Of a stretch of DNA of 64,000 nucleotides, positions 50,980 to 63,559 are shown piece after piece. Origin of the DNA: Liquidambar formosana. Its lineage: Eukaryota > Streptophyta > Magnoliopsida > Saxifragales > Altingiaceae. The stretch covers positions 16,677,133 through 16,741,132 of the forward strand of contig CM077833.1 in assembly GCA_039720395.1 (NCBI GenBank), written 5' to 3'. Positions within the stretch are counted from its first letter, which is position 1, and the number at the start of each line of letters is the position of its first letter. The notes beneath the pieces were generated by a model. That model was given only the letters and a program-made list of their open reading frames with translations. It ran no database searches and was not told where the DNA came from. The translations under genes and the position numbers were made by a program.

Positions 50980-53010
50980 TGTAACACCTGTAATTTTTAA
51001 GTGAAGTTTTAAGAGTTTAATACTTTGTTAGTACACGTCTTATTGGATTTTGTAGTTTGTATTCATGTATGGGCATGGCATGATATTGATTTTTATATAC
51101 GTGACATGTTTATTTTATGTTTAAAAGTCATTTTAATAGTTTTGGGAAGGTTCCGAGTGATTTTGAAGCGTTTGACTTGAGTTTTTATTGAATGCTAGCA
51201 AAAACTCACAAACTGTGAGGGTAGCGATCGAATCAAGGTAGGGGGCCAATCGATCGATACCCCTCTAGAAATGGCTATCGAGTACTGTCGACCCCGATCA
51301 ATCAGACTATCAACCTCGATCGATTGGACTTTGCTGAAGTGGGTTTTAACATGCAAAATGACGAATGTGCCCTCCACTACCCTTATACCTTCAAAACACG
51401 ACCCATACACTAGATCTAGGTTTTTCACCTAGAAAATAGTGTGAGAGAGTTAGAGAGAGAGATAGAACATGGAGGAAAGAGAAATTGTTTCTCTCTTCAT
51501 TTTTCTTAGATTTTCATGCCTTAGGAGTTTGGAGTTCTCCATTTCCAGTTAGGATTCATTCTTGGGTTGCATGAGGAGAGTTTCAATCTTGCATTTTGGA
51601 GTTAGGGTTTCTCATTTGGGTTCATGCATGTGTATTTGGAGGTTAGATTATCATCTTTTGGAGTTTATTCAAGGTATTTTGGAGTGTCTGGCTACATCCA
51701 TGGAAATGGGTTTTCATCTACACCAAATTCCTTGCATTTAGAAGTTAAGGTTTTGGATTGGGAGCTTGCATGTGCACCCTAGGTTTGGAAATGGCAATTA
51801 TGTTTATTACGAATTTTGGTTTATTTTATATATTCTATGAAATATAGATGTATGGATTTTATGATTAATTTTCATGTGTAATTGATATTTTCAGTTTATG
51901 ATTTTAAGGTTATAATCATAAGTGAATATTCTTGTTAATTGATTTATCATAATTTGGTATAATTATGAGATATTTTGATTATGGTTTATGTAACATATTT
52001 TGGAGATGATTTTGAGTAAAAATCATTTTATGGTATATTGTATTGCATGTTGGGCACAATCATGTATGAAATGGAATTAATAAATACTAGGCAAAAGTAT
52101 TGAATGACAAAGTCATTGGGTTTGGTTTGCTTACGGTCAAGGGATTAAGTTGTATATTTTATTCCTTTGGTCCTAAGAGCTTTCTGGTTCTTGGTAGGAA
52201 CTCTTGTGTTTCCGAATTGAGGCTACTTTCCGGTTTCAGGTAGAGATTTTTGTGTTGTCCTTATAAAGAGGTTACTTTCCATCTTGGCGAGGGTGCAGTG
52301 TTGTCTTTTAGAGGTCAATTAAATTTTCCTTTCACGCACAAAAACTCTTGCAGGAGTGGTTGGTAATTTATGGAATTAATGTAAATTAGGACATGAGTCA
52401 CATACATTGGGTATTATGTATTATTTACTTTAAGTCATGGATTATAACTTGATTTGGATTCTTTTTAGTATACTCGATTAGTATATTTTGATTTAAATGA
52501 TATAATTAGATTTTATTTATATCATTACTTTAGTTTACTATGTTAAATTATATCTATTGAGTTGTTGAACTTCACGCCTATCACTTTAAATGTTTTTCAA
52601 ATAATCTAGAGATTGGTTTATGTTATCATAGGCGGAAGTATGCTTAATGGAAATTTCATTATGTTGATTATTAATGCTATTTTCAAGAGAAAAATACTAT
52701 ATATTAATTTGGTTTTCTTTTAGGCCAATGTAAATGTAATTATAATGTAATTTTAATTACTCATGGAAGTCTTTATGTGGAATGCAAAGCATAGGATGAT
52801 ACCACTTGTATGAATGATAAGAAATTTTTTTAAATGAATTTTATAACAGGTTTTTATGATGGTATGTCCCATTTACAGATGGATCATGCCCGAAAACTTT
52901 TAAAATGATTGAAGTTTTGACACATGTTAACTACGTTTTATCAAAAGATTTATTAAATGAAGTTTGTTTTATTATTATTAATCACGATTTAATTAATTTG
53001 GGTCGTGACA
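50980..53010 (+). mobile_element. 2.0-kb solo LTR of a Ty3/gypsy (Tekay/del-like) element
   Basis: Begins TGTAACACCTGTAATTTTTA and ends TTGGGTCGTGACA, the typical ends of Tekay/del-type chromovirus LTRs. Flanking 5-mers are ACGGT (50,975-50,979) and ACTGT (53,011-53,015), a target duplication with one difference. A block rich in GATC/TCGA words (51,220-51,330) lies within. No internal coding region is present, so it is a solo LTR. Confidence 0.8.
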
Positions 53011-56000
53011 ACTGTGGTTCATTTGATGATTCAATCATGGCAATTAGACAAATATTAATGAACTAGTCCATATTAACCCAACCAATTTAGTCGATGCAGT
53101 TGTCGCTCATTTGACCTAATCAATTTAGTTACGTTAATTTAGAATAATAAGCTAAGCATGTTACAAAAGTTAATTGACTCAAAAGGGAAAAAAAAATGTC
53201 AAAGGAAACGAAGAAGAAATAATTTGACTTTATTTTATTTTAATTTATTGGGTAGCCAAGTCGATCACGAAAATCATTATACATAATCCAAATTTTACAA
53301 ACCATCTCTCCTAGCCATATTGGCCAACAAGTGAGTTAGGTTTACGATTGACATACTAATCTTTTAATCCTATTGTTACTATAACATATTACTACAATAT
53401 CATAACAATATATATAGAACAAGGATTGTCCTTTAATTTCCTTTGGACACAGACGAAAGCAAAATCGATCAATGAATCATATAGATCAACCTTAACATCA
53501 CTCACTTGAATTGCTGAATTTAGAACAACATCCACAGCTATCACCTTAGTTTAATTAGAAGAGAGGTTGTAAAATTAGGCTTAGCCACCTTAACCAAACG
53601 AATGAACTGATGAACTTAAGCCTAGTATGCACTAATGTGTGTTCTTTTTGCTTGGAGAAAATAAAAAAAGACTCAGCAAAAATGGACAGATTCAATGTTG
53701 AGGTGAAAAATCCAACATGGTGCATATTGGGTTAAAGGGATCGCCTCACATTAGGCACAGTAAGAACCAATAAACAACTCAGACAAAATTACTAAAATGA
53801 CCTTAATAACCTCCTAAAGTTAGGTCATTTCAGCAACTTTTGATTCAAGCCACTATCCTCTTTAAGTTAACCTAGCACTGTGGGTCAAGCCTAGGTGGGT
53901 TTAATATGGCCCACCAGAGGGATATAAAACTCCACAAAAGCATCATAAAAGGAGTAACATATCAATTACACCTAATATAATTAATCAGTTTGTTATTGAC
54001 TGCTAAGACCAAGAATCTTTACTTGCAAATGGGGAATTAGAGAAACTTTTGCTTTTGCATTGGATGCCTCATCTTTGGTTGGCTGCTATGATTAGCTAAT
54101 TAGAAAGTTATGATCCATTATAGAGTACCCTCCCCCACCACTCCCCAACGCTATACACGTGGCAACCATCCTATGGCTCCTTTCTGAACCAAACGGCACT
54201 ACTAGGGAGTCCCCATGCCACACAGCAATCTATGGGTTTTCAATTCAACCACATTTTCCACAAAAAGAACCGAGCTGGCTTGGGTAAGAAGACTTCTTCA
54301 TGCACAAAATGAAACGTAGAAACCATCCAACGTTGCATCTAACACGTGCTGGCCCATGTCTATCCGAGTTTGGATTCATTGCTGAGTGAAAAACTCGGCA
54401 CCATGCTGAAGTCTCAATTATCATTGGATGATAAATATGACAGTTTGGATAAAAAATCATTGAAAAGATTAGCCAAACCGTTAAATCCATCATCCAACAG
54501 GACAAAGGTTTTTCATCTCGGCATTGAATCCTAATTGCCATCGATCCCTTCACTTGATGAAAGTAAACGTGTAGGAGAAGATAGTATGTTTTTATTGTAG
54601 AGAAAAACATAAAAAATGTAACGTTGTATCATGGGTTTGGAAAATTGTACTAATGTTATAAAGTGTTTATTGAGATTAGAATTGAATTTAGAAAGTTTTA
54701 TGGGATCGCTAAAAATATGTAAGAAATCACAACCGTCGGACATTGGCCTGGGATATCGCCTTAACTGCCACATGGCAAAAACATGATAGAAAGAATCAAT
54801 AGCTGGCCCACATAAGGCATGTCTTTGCGATCTGACGGCCTATATTGATGATCAAACTCTACGGGTAGTTGACACGTAGTCCTCAATTTGCTGTGCACAT
54901 TAATATTGTGGGTGAGAGAAGCACCTTGTCAGGTGAATAACTAACCTAATGAGGGTTTGTGTGATTATTACAAGATCTTAGTCATAATGATACTTTTTGG
55001 GTACTTCAATAAAACAATACTAGAGGTAGTGATGCCACGTGTAAAAGATTACAACACTTAAGCCGTGGTTTCCAGAAAGGGATTAAGAAGAAAGTGTGGG
55101 CCCTCACAAGAAACTTTTTGACAGATGGATGACAGCTGGCTCTGTTTTGCTTGTGTCGGTGGGAAGGAAAGTGAGCCACCACCAGAATAAAAAACTAAAA
55201 AGAAAAATAAAAAATGGAAATATGGGGTATAAATGTAGTGTGTTCAGTACGCGTTCGGGCGTATTGTAGCAACGAGCACAGGTGCAGGGCTGTTTGACCA
55301 GGTGGTGTCTGTTTGATGACCCAACGGACGGCTCAGCGATTAGTGATTGTCTGTCACGCAGCATAACTACAACAGAGTCGTACCAAAGTAGATGACGTCA
55401 TTAATTATGATTTAAATTTTGAAGCTGTGTTTGGTCGGTGACAATTCTAGCGCGGTTCCAAAGCGGGGCCGAAATATTTTTACGCAGAAAAAGTGGCGCG
55501 AAAGCGCCGCGGGCAATTTGTGGAGAAGGGATAAAACGACAAATGGCAGCAACGTTATTTTATTGTCGTTTTCTTTTGCCTTTTTCGAAATTAAATCAAA
55601 TGTATTATTAATCTTTTTAATTTATTAGTTCAATTATTGAATTTCGATTAGACTTTGTAAAGTTATGGAGGATTCAAACATGTGAGACTCAATTTTGTAG
55701 ACATGTTACATGATGAGACGTGAATCTTATTCTTTTGTCTTAGAAAATCAATTATTGAAAATAGATATTAAGATGAGCAGGTTATTAAGAGGTTCAAATT
55801 TTATTTTGATAGTGAGAAAATCTTTTGAACAAATCTTAAACCCATATAAAACTCTATAATCTATATGGACTCCATAAATCTAAGGTTTGTAAGAGTCACA
55901 AAGTATTGTGCGAGTGGCCTTAAGAAGTTTTATTAAGAGTCAAACTTAAGATTTTTGTTTCTCGAGATATGATTCTTTACAACTGAGTTAAGAAGTATGG

Positions 56001-56016
56001 ATACTTTCCTAGAAAT
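53011..56016. other. non-coding intergenic stretch
   Basis: Short open frames near 54,245-54,610 and 55,419-55,628 have no recognisable domain and look fortuitous. No RNA gene or element was identified. Confidence 0.5.
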
Positions 56017-56341
56017 GCCATATCCGACACAGACGCAACACTCCTTTAACAACTTTCTGACATGTCACGTTTCTCTTCTCATATTTCTTTTTATTTATCT
56101 TACTCTTCCTTTTCCTTTTCGTCCTATTTAATTTCTTAATGAATAAACTTCATATATAGAAATTTTTCATAAACAATATAAAAAATGCATTTTGAATGAT
56201 TAATGTGATGCGATATGATATTATCTAATTATATATATATATAATATGTATTTTATAAATAGTGTGTTTTTGTCGTGTTGTTTTCTAGATTTTGAAAATT
56301 TTCTATGTCAATATTTCTATGTCGTGTGTCCATGTCTGTGG
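56017..56341 (-). repeat. dispersed non-coding repeat (copy 2, inverted)
   Basis: On the minus strand it aligns by eye with 25,228-25,540 over about 320 bp. Outer segments carry ccgacacagac and gtccatgtctgtg. Confidence 0.6.
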
Positions 56342-58906
56342 TCTAACAATTAAGCTACCTTTGGTGTTGAAAGAATAGAATTTGCCACTAAAATAGTTGA
56401 TCATTTTTGGAGTTAATTGATTTTCAAAATTTAAAATTATTTTAAAGGTTTTCTTGTCTCTTAAGAATGATATGGTCACTTCCTTGTACCCTTCTTGGAT
56501 AATGCTACATTGTCTTACATTTTGTCTTACTATATGTATTTAAGAGAGTAAAATTATAAGATCCTACTGACTATGATTAAACCCTAAAAATTGTAATCCT
56601 TCTCAATACATATAATAGAGTAAAATATGGGGCAAAATATACCCTTTCTTAAATAATGTTTGTGAACTAAGTTATTCCAATGAATAACAACTCCATTGGG
56701 ATTTGCCATAAATTTTTATTTTTTATTTTTATCTCCACGTGCACCGTCCATCAGAATAGATCAAAGTCCTTAAAGCAAAGTCCAAGTGGTAAATTTCAAG
56801 AACGTATTCTTTTTAGTGAGAAACAAGTGTACATATAAGGTGAGATCCACCTGCAACTTGACAAAAAGCTTCCTAGCCCCGCACTCAATGGTTTTTAGAT
56901 TACAACTTTTTTCTTTATGGTAATTAAAGTTATGTACAAAAGAAGGTTATTCAGATAATAACTTGAGTGGGAAGGAATGGTCAGTTTTCTTCATTTGGAA
57001 AATAATAAAGAAATCAATTATTGTTAATCATTCTTTCAATGGATGATGTGGCAAAAAACATTTAGCGGCATTCTTTCCACTATAGTTCATGATGCTTCTT
57101 CTTTTTCCTTTTTTTTTATTTTTATTTCTTTTATTTTATGTAAATGATATCAAGAGGTTTCTTGAGATACTTACACATCCCACCAATTATCCTGGGCACA
57201 TGTCATTCTACAAATTAGTTTTTATTCCTCCATGAATATTGAATGGACTCATTTACATTTTTCATAGCATTGCGTGTAAATCTATCATGTTAAAATGGTG
57301 TCACGAGGAATTTGGAGTCATAACAATAATTGATGATCAAAATAAGAAAAATTATACCAAATCATGAAGTATCTCTATCTGAACTTTTTTTTAATACCAA
57401 TTGTTTTAACAAGAAGCCATCTTCTTGGATTGCTCCATTCATAATGATAAATTTGTACACAAAACTATGCGAAAAAACAATGAAATTTCAATTTTTACAA
57501 TACATCCAAACGGGTCCTAGAAAAATGCCATTGAATGCCATGTTTTATTGCAATGGTGAGTCCTTGGCAGCTGCTACATTAGCCTTTCCCATGCGGTTCT
57601 GGTTCCGTGATCCCAGTGAATATCCTTTGGTCTGTTTGTAATCATACACATTAAAAATGGATACATAGAATTGAAATGTAGTTCAAATAGAGAGAATTGA
57701 AATGTAGTTCAAATAGAGCTGCACGAAGAGGAAAAACAGGAATAGTAATAGCAATTCCCTTCTAAATTAACCAAATAAACTGAATAGGTGTTTCCATGGG
57801 CTGGTTCAATTAGGCTCACTACTGAAATTAGTGGTAATCTGAGTTGATTTTGGAGTAGTTTCACAATGGGCCGAATCTAGTGGTAACTTTGGTATTCAGA
57901 GAAAATAATAAGCGAGTCAAATTTGATATTACCAATACTCTCTTTAGAGGGTGAGGACCAAATTTGATTCAAATAACATTAGTAAGATGAAATCTGATTT
58001 AATAAAATCTAGAAATGTTTTGCCACTTGTGGATGCGAGGTTTGCATTATCAATCTCATGATACTAGGAAGGAAAATGCTTACACTACATATTTACCAAC
58101 CTTTTGCCTCAATTCCTTCACTCCCAATCTGGGGATAGTTAAAAAATACAAAAAATTATTTAAGGGAGCTGGTGAAGCAACATGAGTTGGGACAAAATAG
58201 TTCGGCCCAAGTGTTGGTGCATATGAGACAACTCGTGGAGTAAAATGTCATTGAAAATAAAATTTGGATATGATTTAAGAAGGAAAAACAAAAAAAAAAC
58301 GAAAAAATCAAAGGAAATACTATGGTATCCATACGAAAAATGGGATATCATATCCTAAATGGTCATACTTTATGGTAAGTGACCACATTTTTATCAACCT
58401 TTTATTACATTTTATGATAAATCGTCATCTACCAAAATATGATATGAGGTTAAAAAAAAATATGACTACTTATGAATAAATGTAATCAACTTATCATTCC
58501 GGTTAGGGAATCATAGAATTTTCCAAAAATTAAAACAAACGAGTCTAAGATACTTTTTCCTGCCATCAAAAAACGGACAAAAAAAGGTACTCTGTCCTGA
58601 CATATTCATAAATAATAAATTCCTCCAACTTCGAGACAACAAAGAAAAATGTGAGGAATGTTTGACCATGTAGTGGGCACTCATCAATGTGCTGTACGTA
58701 TACAAATTAGGAAATCTACCGTTGTGTTTTGTTCCCAAAAAGCATTGAAGCATTCTTAAAATTTAGGGTGTCTTTGGTACAAAAGTGTGACTGTGTCCTC
58801 GGTACAAAAGTTGAGGGTTCATCAAAATTTTCAGAAATGGTCTAGTTAACCCACCCCCAACAGGTGGCCCAACTAGCAAAGCACAAAAAATCAAAAGAAA
58901 ATTGTA
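56342..58906. other. non-coding intergenic stretch
   Basis: No gene recognised. A 26-bp unit (agaattgaaatgtagttcaa ...) is perfectly duplicated at 57,667-57,692 and 57,693-57,718. Confidence 0.5.
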
Positions 58907-59167
58907 ATCCCTCTGTTTTAAATTGAATCTTCCCTTTGAAAAAATACATCTTTTTAAGAAAATCCTCTTAAATGCTTTGATATCAATGTATATGTTTTGA
59001 AATTCTAATTTTACCCTCAAGTATGCAAAATATTAGAAAAAGAGAGAATATATTATTAAGGATATTTTAAAAAATGAATAAAAAAAACCAATGATTTTTG
59101 AAATGTAACAATAATTTTGAAACATCCCAAAAAGAAAAGTAGGCCACTTATTTAGAAACGGAGGGAG
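58907..59167. mobile_element. Stowaway-like (Tc1/mariner) MITE
   Basis: The left end atccctctgttttaaattg and, complemented, the right end ctccctccgtttctaaataa match the CTCCCTCCGT-type ends of Stowaway MITEs. TA dinucleotides flank at 58,905-58,906 and 59,168-59,169. Confidence 0.7.
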
Positions 59168-59169
59168 TA

Positions 59170-60535
59170 TGACCAAATTTTTTAGAAATAGGTTCACTAC
59201 TCCACTTTCCTAGGAACCAAATGAATGCGGAACCAAACACTGCCTTAGACCTATTGTCCTCCCAACTCTTTTTTTTTTTCTTTTTGAAACGAGAGGAGAA
59301 CGTACACATCTACACACGCATCCATATAGAGTCGAAACCAAAATTTTTGCATCTGGAACATGTGGCAAATATTTGGAATTAACCATCAATCACAAGGAAA
59401 AATTACATTTTCCTGTAATTGTCTAGTGTATGTAGGATGGATTGCATTTGTACAGGGGATATATTAAAAGAGTGCATAAGCACCTCAACCCCTCCCCCCC
59501 CCCCCCCCCAAAAAAAAAAAAAGGGATTAGAGAGAGAACCATGCACCCTTGTGTTTGTGGGCTTAGCTAGGGAAGAACCCGGATGTGTGGCACATATTTG
59601 GAACCATCAACCACACGAAAAATGTGGTTTGGCCGATTCATAGATCTACACACGAAAAAGAAGTGGGTTTTAATTGGTTATGCAGATCTAAGACTAAGGC
59701 CGAGCAACTATGCTGCTGCAGGATTATGCATATCCATTAGATCTCTTTACTTGGAAAAATTTAACTCAACGACCCGAAATCATCCTTTAGAATGGATACT
59801 TGTTATCAATCAATTAAGCTGGTCTTTTTTGGTGGGAAAATGCTTAAGCTATGGATTTGACCTACTCATTGATTTACTGACAGATGATGTAATGATGCAT
59901 GGCAAAGTACGTGGCATTGTTTGGTTCAGAGAAGACTTCCAAGTCTATGAATACTTCCTCGGATTAATGATGTGTGAGAGAGAGCTAAGGCAGTGTTTAG
60001 TTTCCAGGTTTCATTCTTGGGAATGAGGTTTTATTATCGATTCCCATATCTGGTAGTGCAACCTTTTTGGAAAGCTCCATTCCCATGGAGTGGATAAGTG
60101 ACTAAGTATATTCCAAAAAATCAAATGTACAACAAGACCGACCAGAACAAGCCATAAGGCCATACACACTCTACAGCAAGCACATCCCAATAAGCTTAAT
60201 CAAAAGCTTATTGATGTGTGTTTAACCCACCAAAAACTAACAGAGGACATCATAATAGATACCCCAATTAGAGCAAAAAGTCTGATTTCTGGCATCATCT
60301 CTAACACCATTACCCTCCCTCACCACTAGGATAACCCTAATCTTATATCATTTACAATACATTTAATGACTACTTTATAGCTAGGAACGAACTAAAGACA
60401 TCTTCATGCATTCTTCCATTCCTTTCACGCCATCTTCTTTATAGAGGTAACAAAAGAGTTGCCTTTCAAATCATGCACGTACGGCCCACAAGAAATCATT
60501 CAAACATAATCTAGGGATATCTAACAAAGCAGCTA
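59170..60535. other. non-coding or unrecognised stretch
   Basis: Poly-C/poly-A junction at about 59,493-59,522. A 147-codon open frame at 59,583-60,026 has no domain I recognise. No other feature seen. Confidence 0.4.
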
Positions 60536-60539
60536 GCAT

Positions 60540-60875
60540 TTACACAAAATATCCTTCCATATGGCAGCCGTGTAGCAGCATTGGAAAAAACAAGTGGTCT
60601 CTACTTTCAGCCTGCCCTTGGCAGAGAATGCAAGCAGACGAAGAGAGAGTGCCCATTGGAGAATTGAAGGAAGCTAAACAACAGTCAGGGGACATGGGAT
60701 TGGGCCTCAGAGGAATAGCATTTTTGAAGTTCCACAAGCTCCGGCGTGATAGTTGCAGGCCATAACCATTAACTATGTGCGTTGAGCAATGAGCAATGAT
60801 TGTGCGCGCAGACTTTAGGCTGGGAGGCAGGGCCCCCCATTCAGGACCATATTTTTGCAAAAATGGGTCCAAACG
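60540..60875 (-). mobile_element. LINE fragment: zf-RVT (zinc-binding in reverse transcriptase) region
   Basis: The minus-strand translation contains LWNFKNAIPLRPNPMSPDCC and CILCQGQAESRDHLFF, the CxLC...E(S/T)xxHLFFxC signature of the zf-RVT domain near the C-terminus of plant LINEs. The downstream part is lost and a Mutator-like element adjoins it. Confidence 0.75.
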
Positions 60876-60884
60876 GATGACAGC

Positions 60885-61521
60885 CTATGAAGCACGGATT
60901 TGGATACAGGATACGGATACGATGTGATATGGATACGTCGATTCGATAATTTTAAAAAATATAGGATGCGATACAGCAAGAATACGTTAATAAATAAATA
61001 TATTAATATTAATATTTGGTCTAAAACATATATAATAGATATAAAAAAAGTTTGAAACATTTACAAAATCAATTAATATGCAAGAATAGATGTACCAAGA
61101 ACACATCTATAAGCATCAACCATGTTCATCATTCATAGAAAGAAACTAGAAAGACATTAACAGTACGAAATAGTCATTTAACTCTATTGCTTTACAATTG
61201 TTGCCCTAAGATAGATAGTGGAAAGAGAATTAAGATGAAAGAATTAAAATGGGTTTATTGTTTCAATCAAAGTATGGGCATTATGTTTCTTTAAATTTAC
61301 CCTGTTTATTTAAAAAATAAATAATTACAAACTAACTTTAAAGGAATCCCAAATGTATCCGAGGTGTATCCGAGAAGTATTCGAAGTGTATCCGATGATA
61401 TGGCAATGTGTGTTACTATTTTGATACGTACGGAGAGTATCTGATATGTATCAGAGAGTATCCTAGGTGTATCGTATCCGATACGGATTCGTTGGCGGTT
61501 TTAAAGTATCCGTGCTTCATA
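60885..61521. mobile_element. Mutator-like non-autonomous element
   Basis: Inverted ends: CTATGAAGCACGGAT at the left and, complemented, CTATGAAGCACGGATAC at the right. Flanks GATGACAGC (60,876-60,884) and GATGATAGC (61,522-61,530) form a 9-bp target duplication with one difference. The interior is rich in repeated gtatccga/tatccgaggtgtatccg and ggatacg words and has no coding capacity. Confidence 0.8.
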
Positions 61522-61769
61522 GATGATAGCAACCATGCCACATGCAAAAATGTTGTATTACCAATTACCTATGTTATGCTTGAAAAAAGGCCTCAAAATT
61601 TCTCTCAACTTTGAGTATCTTCCTCCAAGCCCAACGAACAGACAGACGGAGTACATTCCCCCCACTATAGAAATAGGTTCACTACTCCCTCTGGTGAGTA
61701 GTGACATCAAAACAAAGATAAAAGAGTATAAAAATCATTGGCCCATCCCTTAAGATTGGACTGAAATAT

Positions 61770-62167
61770 GGGAACGGCTATTGCAACCCCCCATTCTTAT
61801 AAGCCCACCCCTTTCCTTTTGGTTTTTAAGATTTCATGAAAAATATAAAAGGTTTTTGCAAAAACCGATTGCTTGGTCCACTAGAAAACATCATTTTGAA
61901 CAACTTTGCAGAAGAAAGTTTTTCCAAAATCTATTGTTTAGGTGGACTCTTTGGCAAAAAATGAAATAAATGCTATAAATGACTAAAAAGTATATTTAAA
62001 CGATAGATTTAGGAAAAACTTTCTTCTACAAAGTTGTTCAAAATGATGTTTTCTAGTGGACACCATGGCCGGTTTTGATAAAAACTTTTTATATTTTGCA
62101 TAAAACCTTAAAAACCTGAAGAATGGGGGTGGGCTTATAAGAATGGGGGGTTGCAATAGCCGTTCCC
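61770..62167. mobile_element. fold-back Mutator-like MITE
   Basis: Nearly the whole 398-bp element is an inverted repeat. The ends GGGAACGGCTATTGCAACCC match for about 44 bp, and inner segments (aaaacatcattttgaacaac, agaagaaagtttttcc) also recur inverted. The 9-bp target duplication CTGAAATAT is perfect at 61,761-61,769 and 62,168-62,176. Confidence 0.92.
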
Positions 62168-62176
62168 CTGAAATAT

Positions 62177-63040
62177 ATCTTGGGTGGGCTAGCCCAAGAA
62201 TTGTCGAGCCTAGCCAGAGTCAAGAGTAGGCCGGTCAGCTGCATGGGCTTTGAACTGATCATGTTTGAACTTGCCCAATCTTCATTTTCTAATTAATGAT
62301 CATAGTAAATCAAGCTAGTGGCTCACCTCAAGAGAGGGTGAGGTCGAGCCGGAAGGTTAGGACCATTTGTTTTCTGAATGTGTAACTTCCAGGATTCATT
62401 GGTCCATTCCTTAAGATTTACCTAATATTAAGTTTGGAAGTTAATTTATTCATTTGCCATTGGCTCTAAGATAGTCCAAAGCCTTTCCTGTAATTAAAGT
62501 TTATTTTTTATTTTTAAAAAATTTTATAAATAGGATCAAATAAATACGGACTATGTATTATATTAAAGCCTCTTGAGATGAACTTCCGTTACAGGCTTTC
62601 AAACTTAATTTCAACCGTCTAAAAAATCAAATGACATAATCCTGGGACCACTGAAGGTAAGGTGGTCTAGCTAATTAAATTAATCCTTCAGAGTGTCCCA
62701 AAAAACCTGTAAAAATTAAGTCTTTCAGCATTGTGAGGGACTGTATCATCTTTAAATAGAAGTAAAAAAGAAAATTTTGTCTGAAAAGTGCAGCCATTAG
62801 ATCTAGAAGCTGGAAATTTTTTTACATATTCTGCATATAATTGTAGAAGATAAAGAGGCACTAACTTTTCCAAAATTACAAAATGGAATATTTGATTGAA
62901 ATTCATTAAATTTCTAATTGCTAATAACAATTCTTATCAGGTAAATTAATTATCGTCTCGTCAACTTCCTTAATTTAAAGCACGTACTCATTTTGAGGAC
63001 CGTTGAATCCCCCATGCACGTAACGTTCATCCCTACCGGC
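62177..63040. promoter_or_regulatory. upstream region of the EC1 gene
   Basis: AT-rich non-coding DNA with no other gene or element recognised. It probably contains the egg-cell-specific promoter, but no element could be assigned. Confidence 0.4.
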
Positions 63041-63045
63041 CTCTC

Positions 63046-63053
63046 TATATAAA
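63046..63053 (+). promoter_or_regulatory. TATA box of the EC1 gene
   Basis: TATATAAA lies 78 nt upstream of the start codon, followed by a CT-rich leader (cacacttctctctctg). Spacing fits a transcription start near 63,080. Confidence 0.8.
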
Positions 63054-63130
63054 CCTAGACAGCTTACACCAAAACCAATGCCATCACACACTTCTCTCTC
63101 TGTCAATATCTCTACCTCTCGATCAATCAA

Positions 63131-63559
63131 ATGGCTTTAACTGTTAAGCTCTTTCTTGTTGCTGTTCTTGTAGCATGGACCATGGAGTCCTCCATGACCA
63201 CGGCAGCACGACCCCTCGACCCTAATTACTCGACCCTTGCGGCTCGATTACAATGGGATGACTCATCAAAGTGCTGGGACTCCTTGCTTGAGCTTCAAGC
63301 ATGCAGCAGCGAGGTTATCCTATTCTTCCTCAACGGCGAGACTTACCTAGGCCCGGGTTGCTGCCAAGCCATTCGGACCATCGAACACCAGTGCTGGCCT
63401 AGCATGCTTGGTTCACTTGGATTCACCTCCGAGGAAGGGGATATACTCGAAGGCTATTGCGATGCTGCAGCGTCTTTTCCTCCGCCACCACCACCATCAC
63501 CAAAATTTTTTATGGAATCTACTGAGGTGATTCCACCGAAGGGCTTGGCTCCTCAGTAG
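63131..63559 (+). CDS. EC1-like: egg cell-secreted protein 1-like (EC1, prolamin-like domain)
   Basis: Small secreted cysteine-rich peptide. Arabidopsis EC1 proteins are stored in egg-cell vesicles and released on sperm arrival to activate sperm for gamete fusion. This single-exon frame encodes 142 aa. A hydrophobic signal peptide spans about residues 1-26. Six cysteines at 48, 58, 77, 78, 88 and 110 match the EC1/ECA1 prolamin-like pattern, including the CC pair. The two EC1 signatures are visible as LFFLNGETYLGPGCCQAI and CWPSMLGSLGFTSEEGDILE. After the last cysteine a proline run (residues 116-122) leads into a tail of about 30 residues, longer than in the Arabidopsis proteins I remember. 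Intact; no odd features otherwise. Confidence 0.95.
   Translation: MALTVKLFLVAVLVAWTMESSMTTAARPLDPNYSTLAARLQWDDSSKCWDSLLELQACSSEVILFFLNGETYLGPGCCQAIRTIEHQCWPSMLGSLGFTSEEGDILEGYCDAAASFPPPPPPSPKFFMESTEVIPPKGLAPQ

Noticed and set aside
54245..54610. 121-codon minus-strand frame
   Set aside because: Contains no recognisable motif and has an opposing open frame of similar quality; likely chance.
59583..60026. 147-codon plus-strand open frame
   Set aside because: No domain, signal or splice context recognised; surrounding DNA is LINE and MITE debris. May be part of an unknown element, but cannot be supported as a gene.
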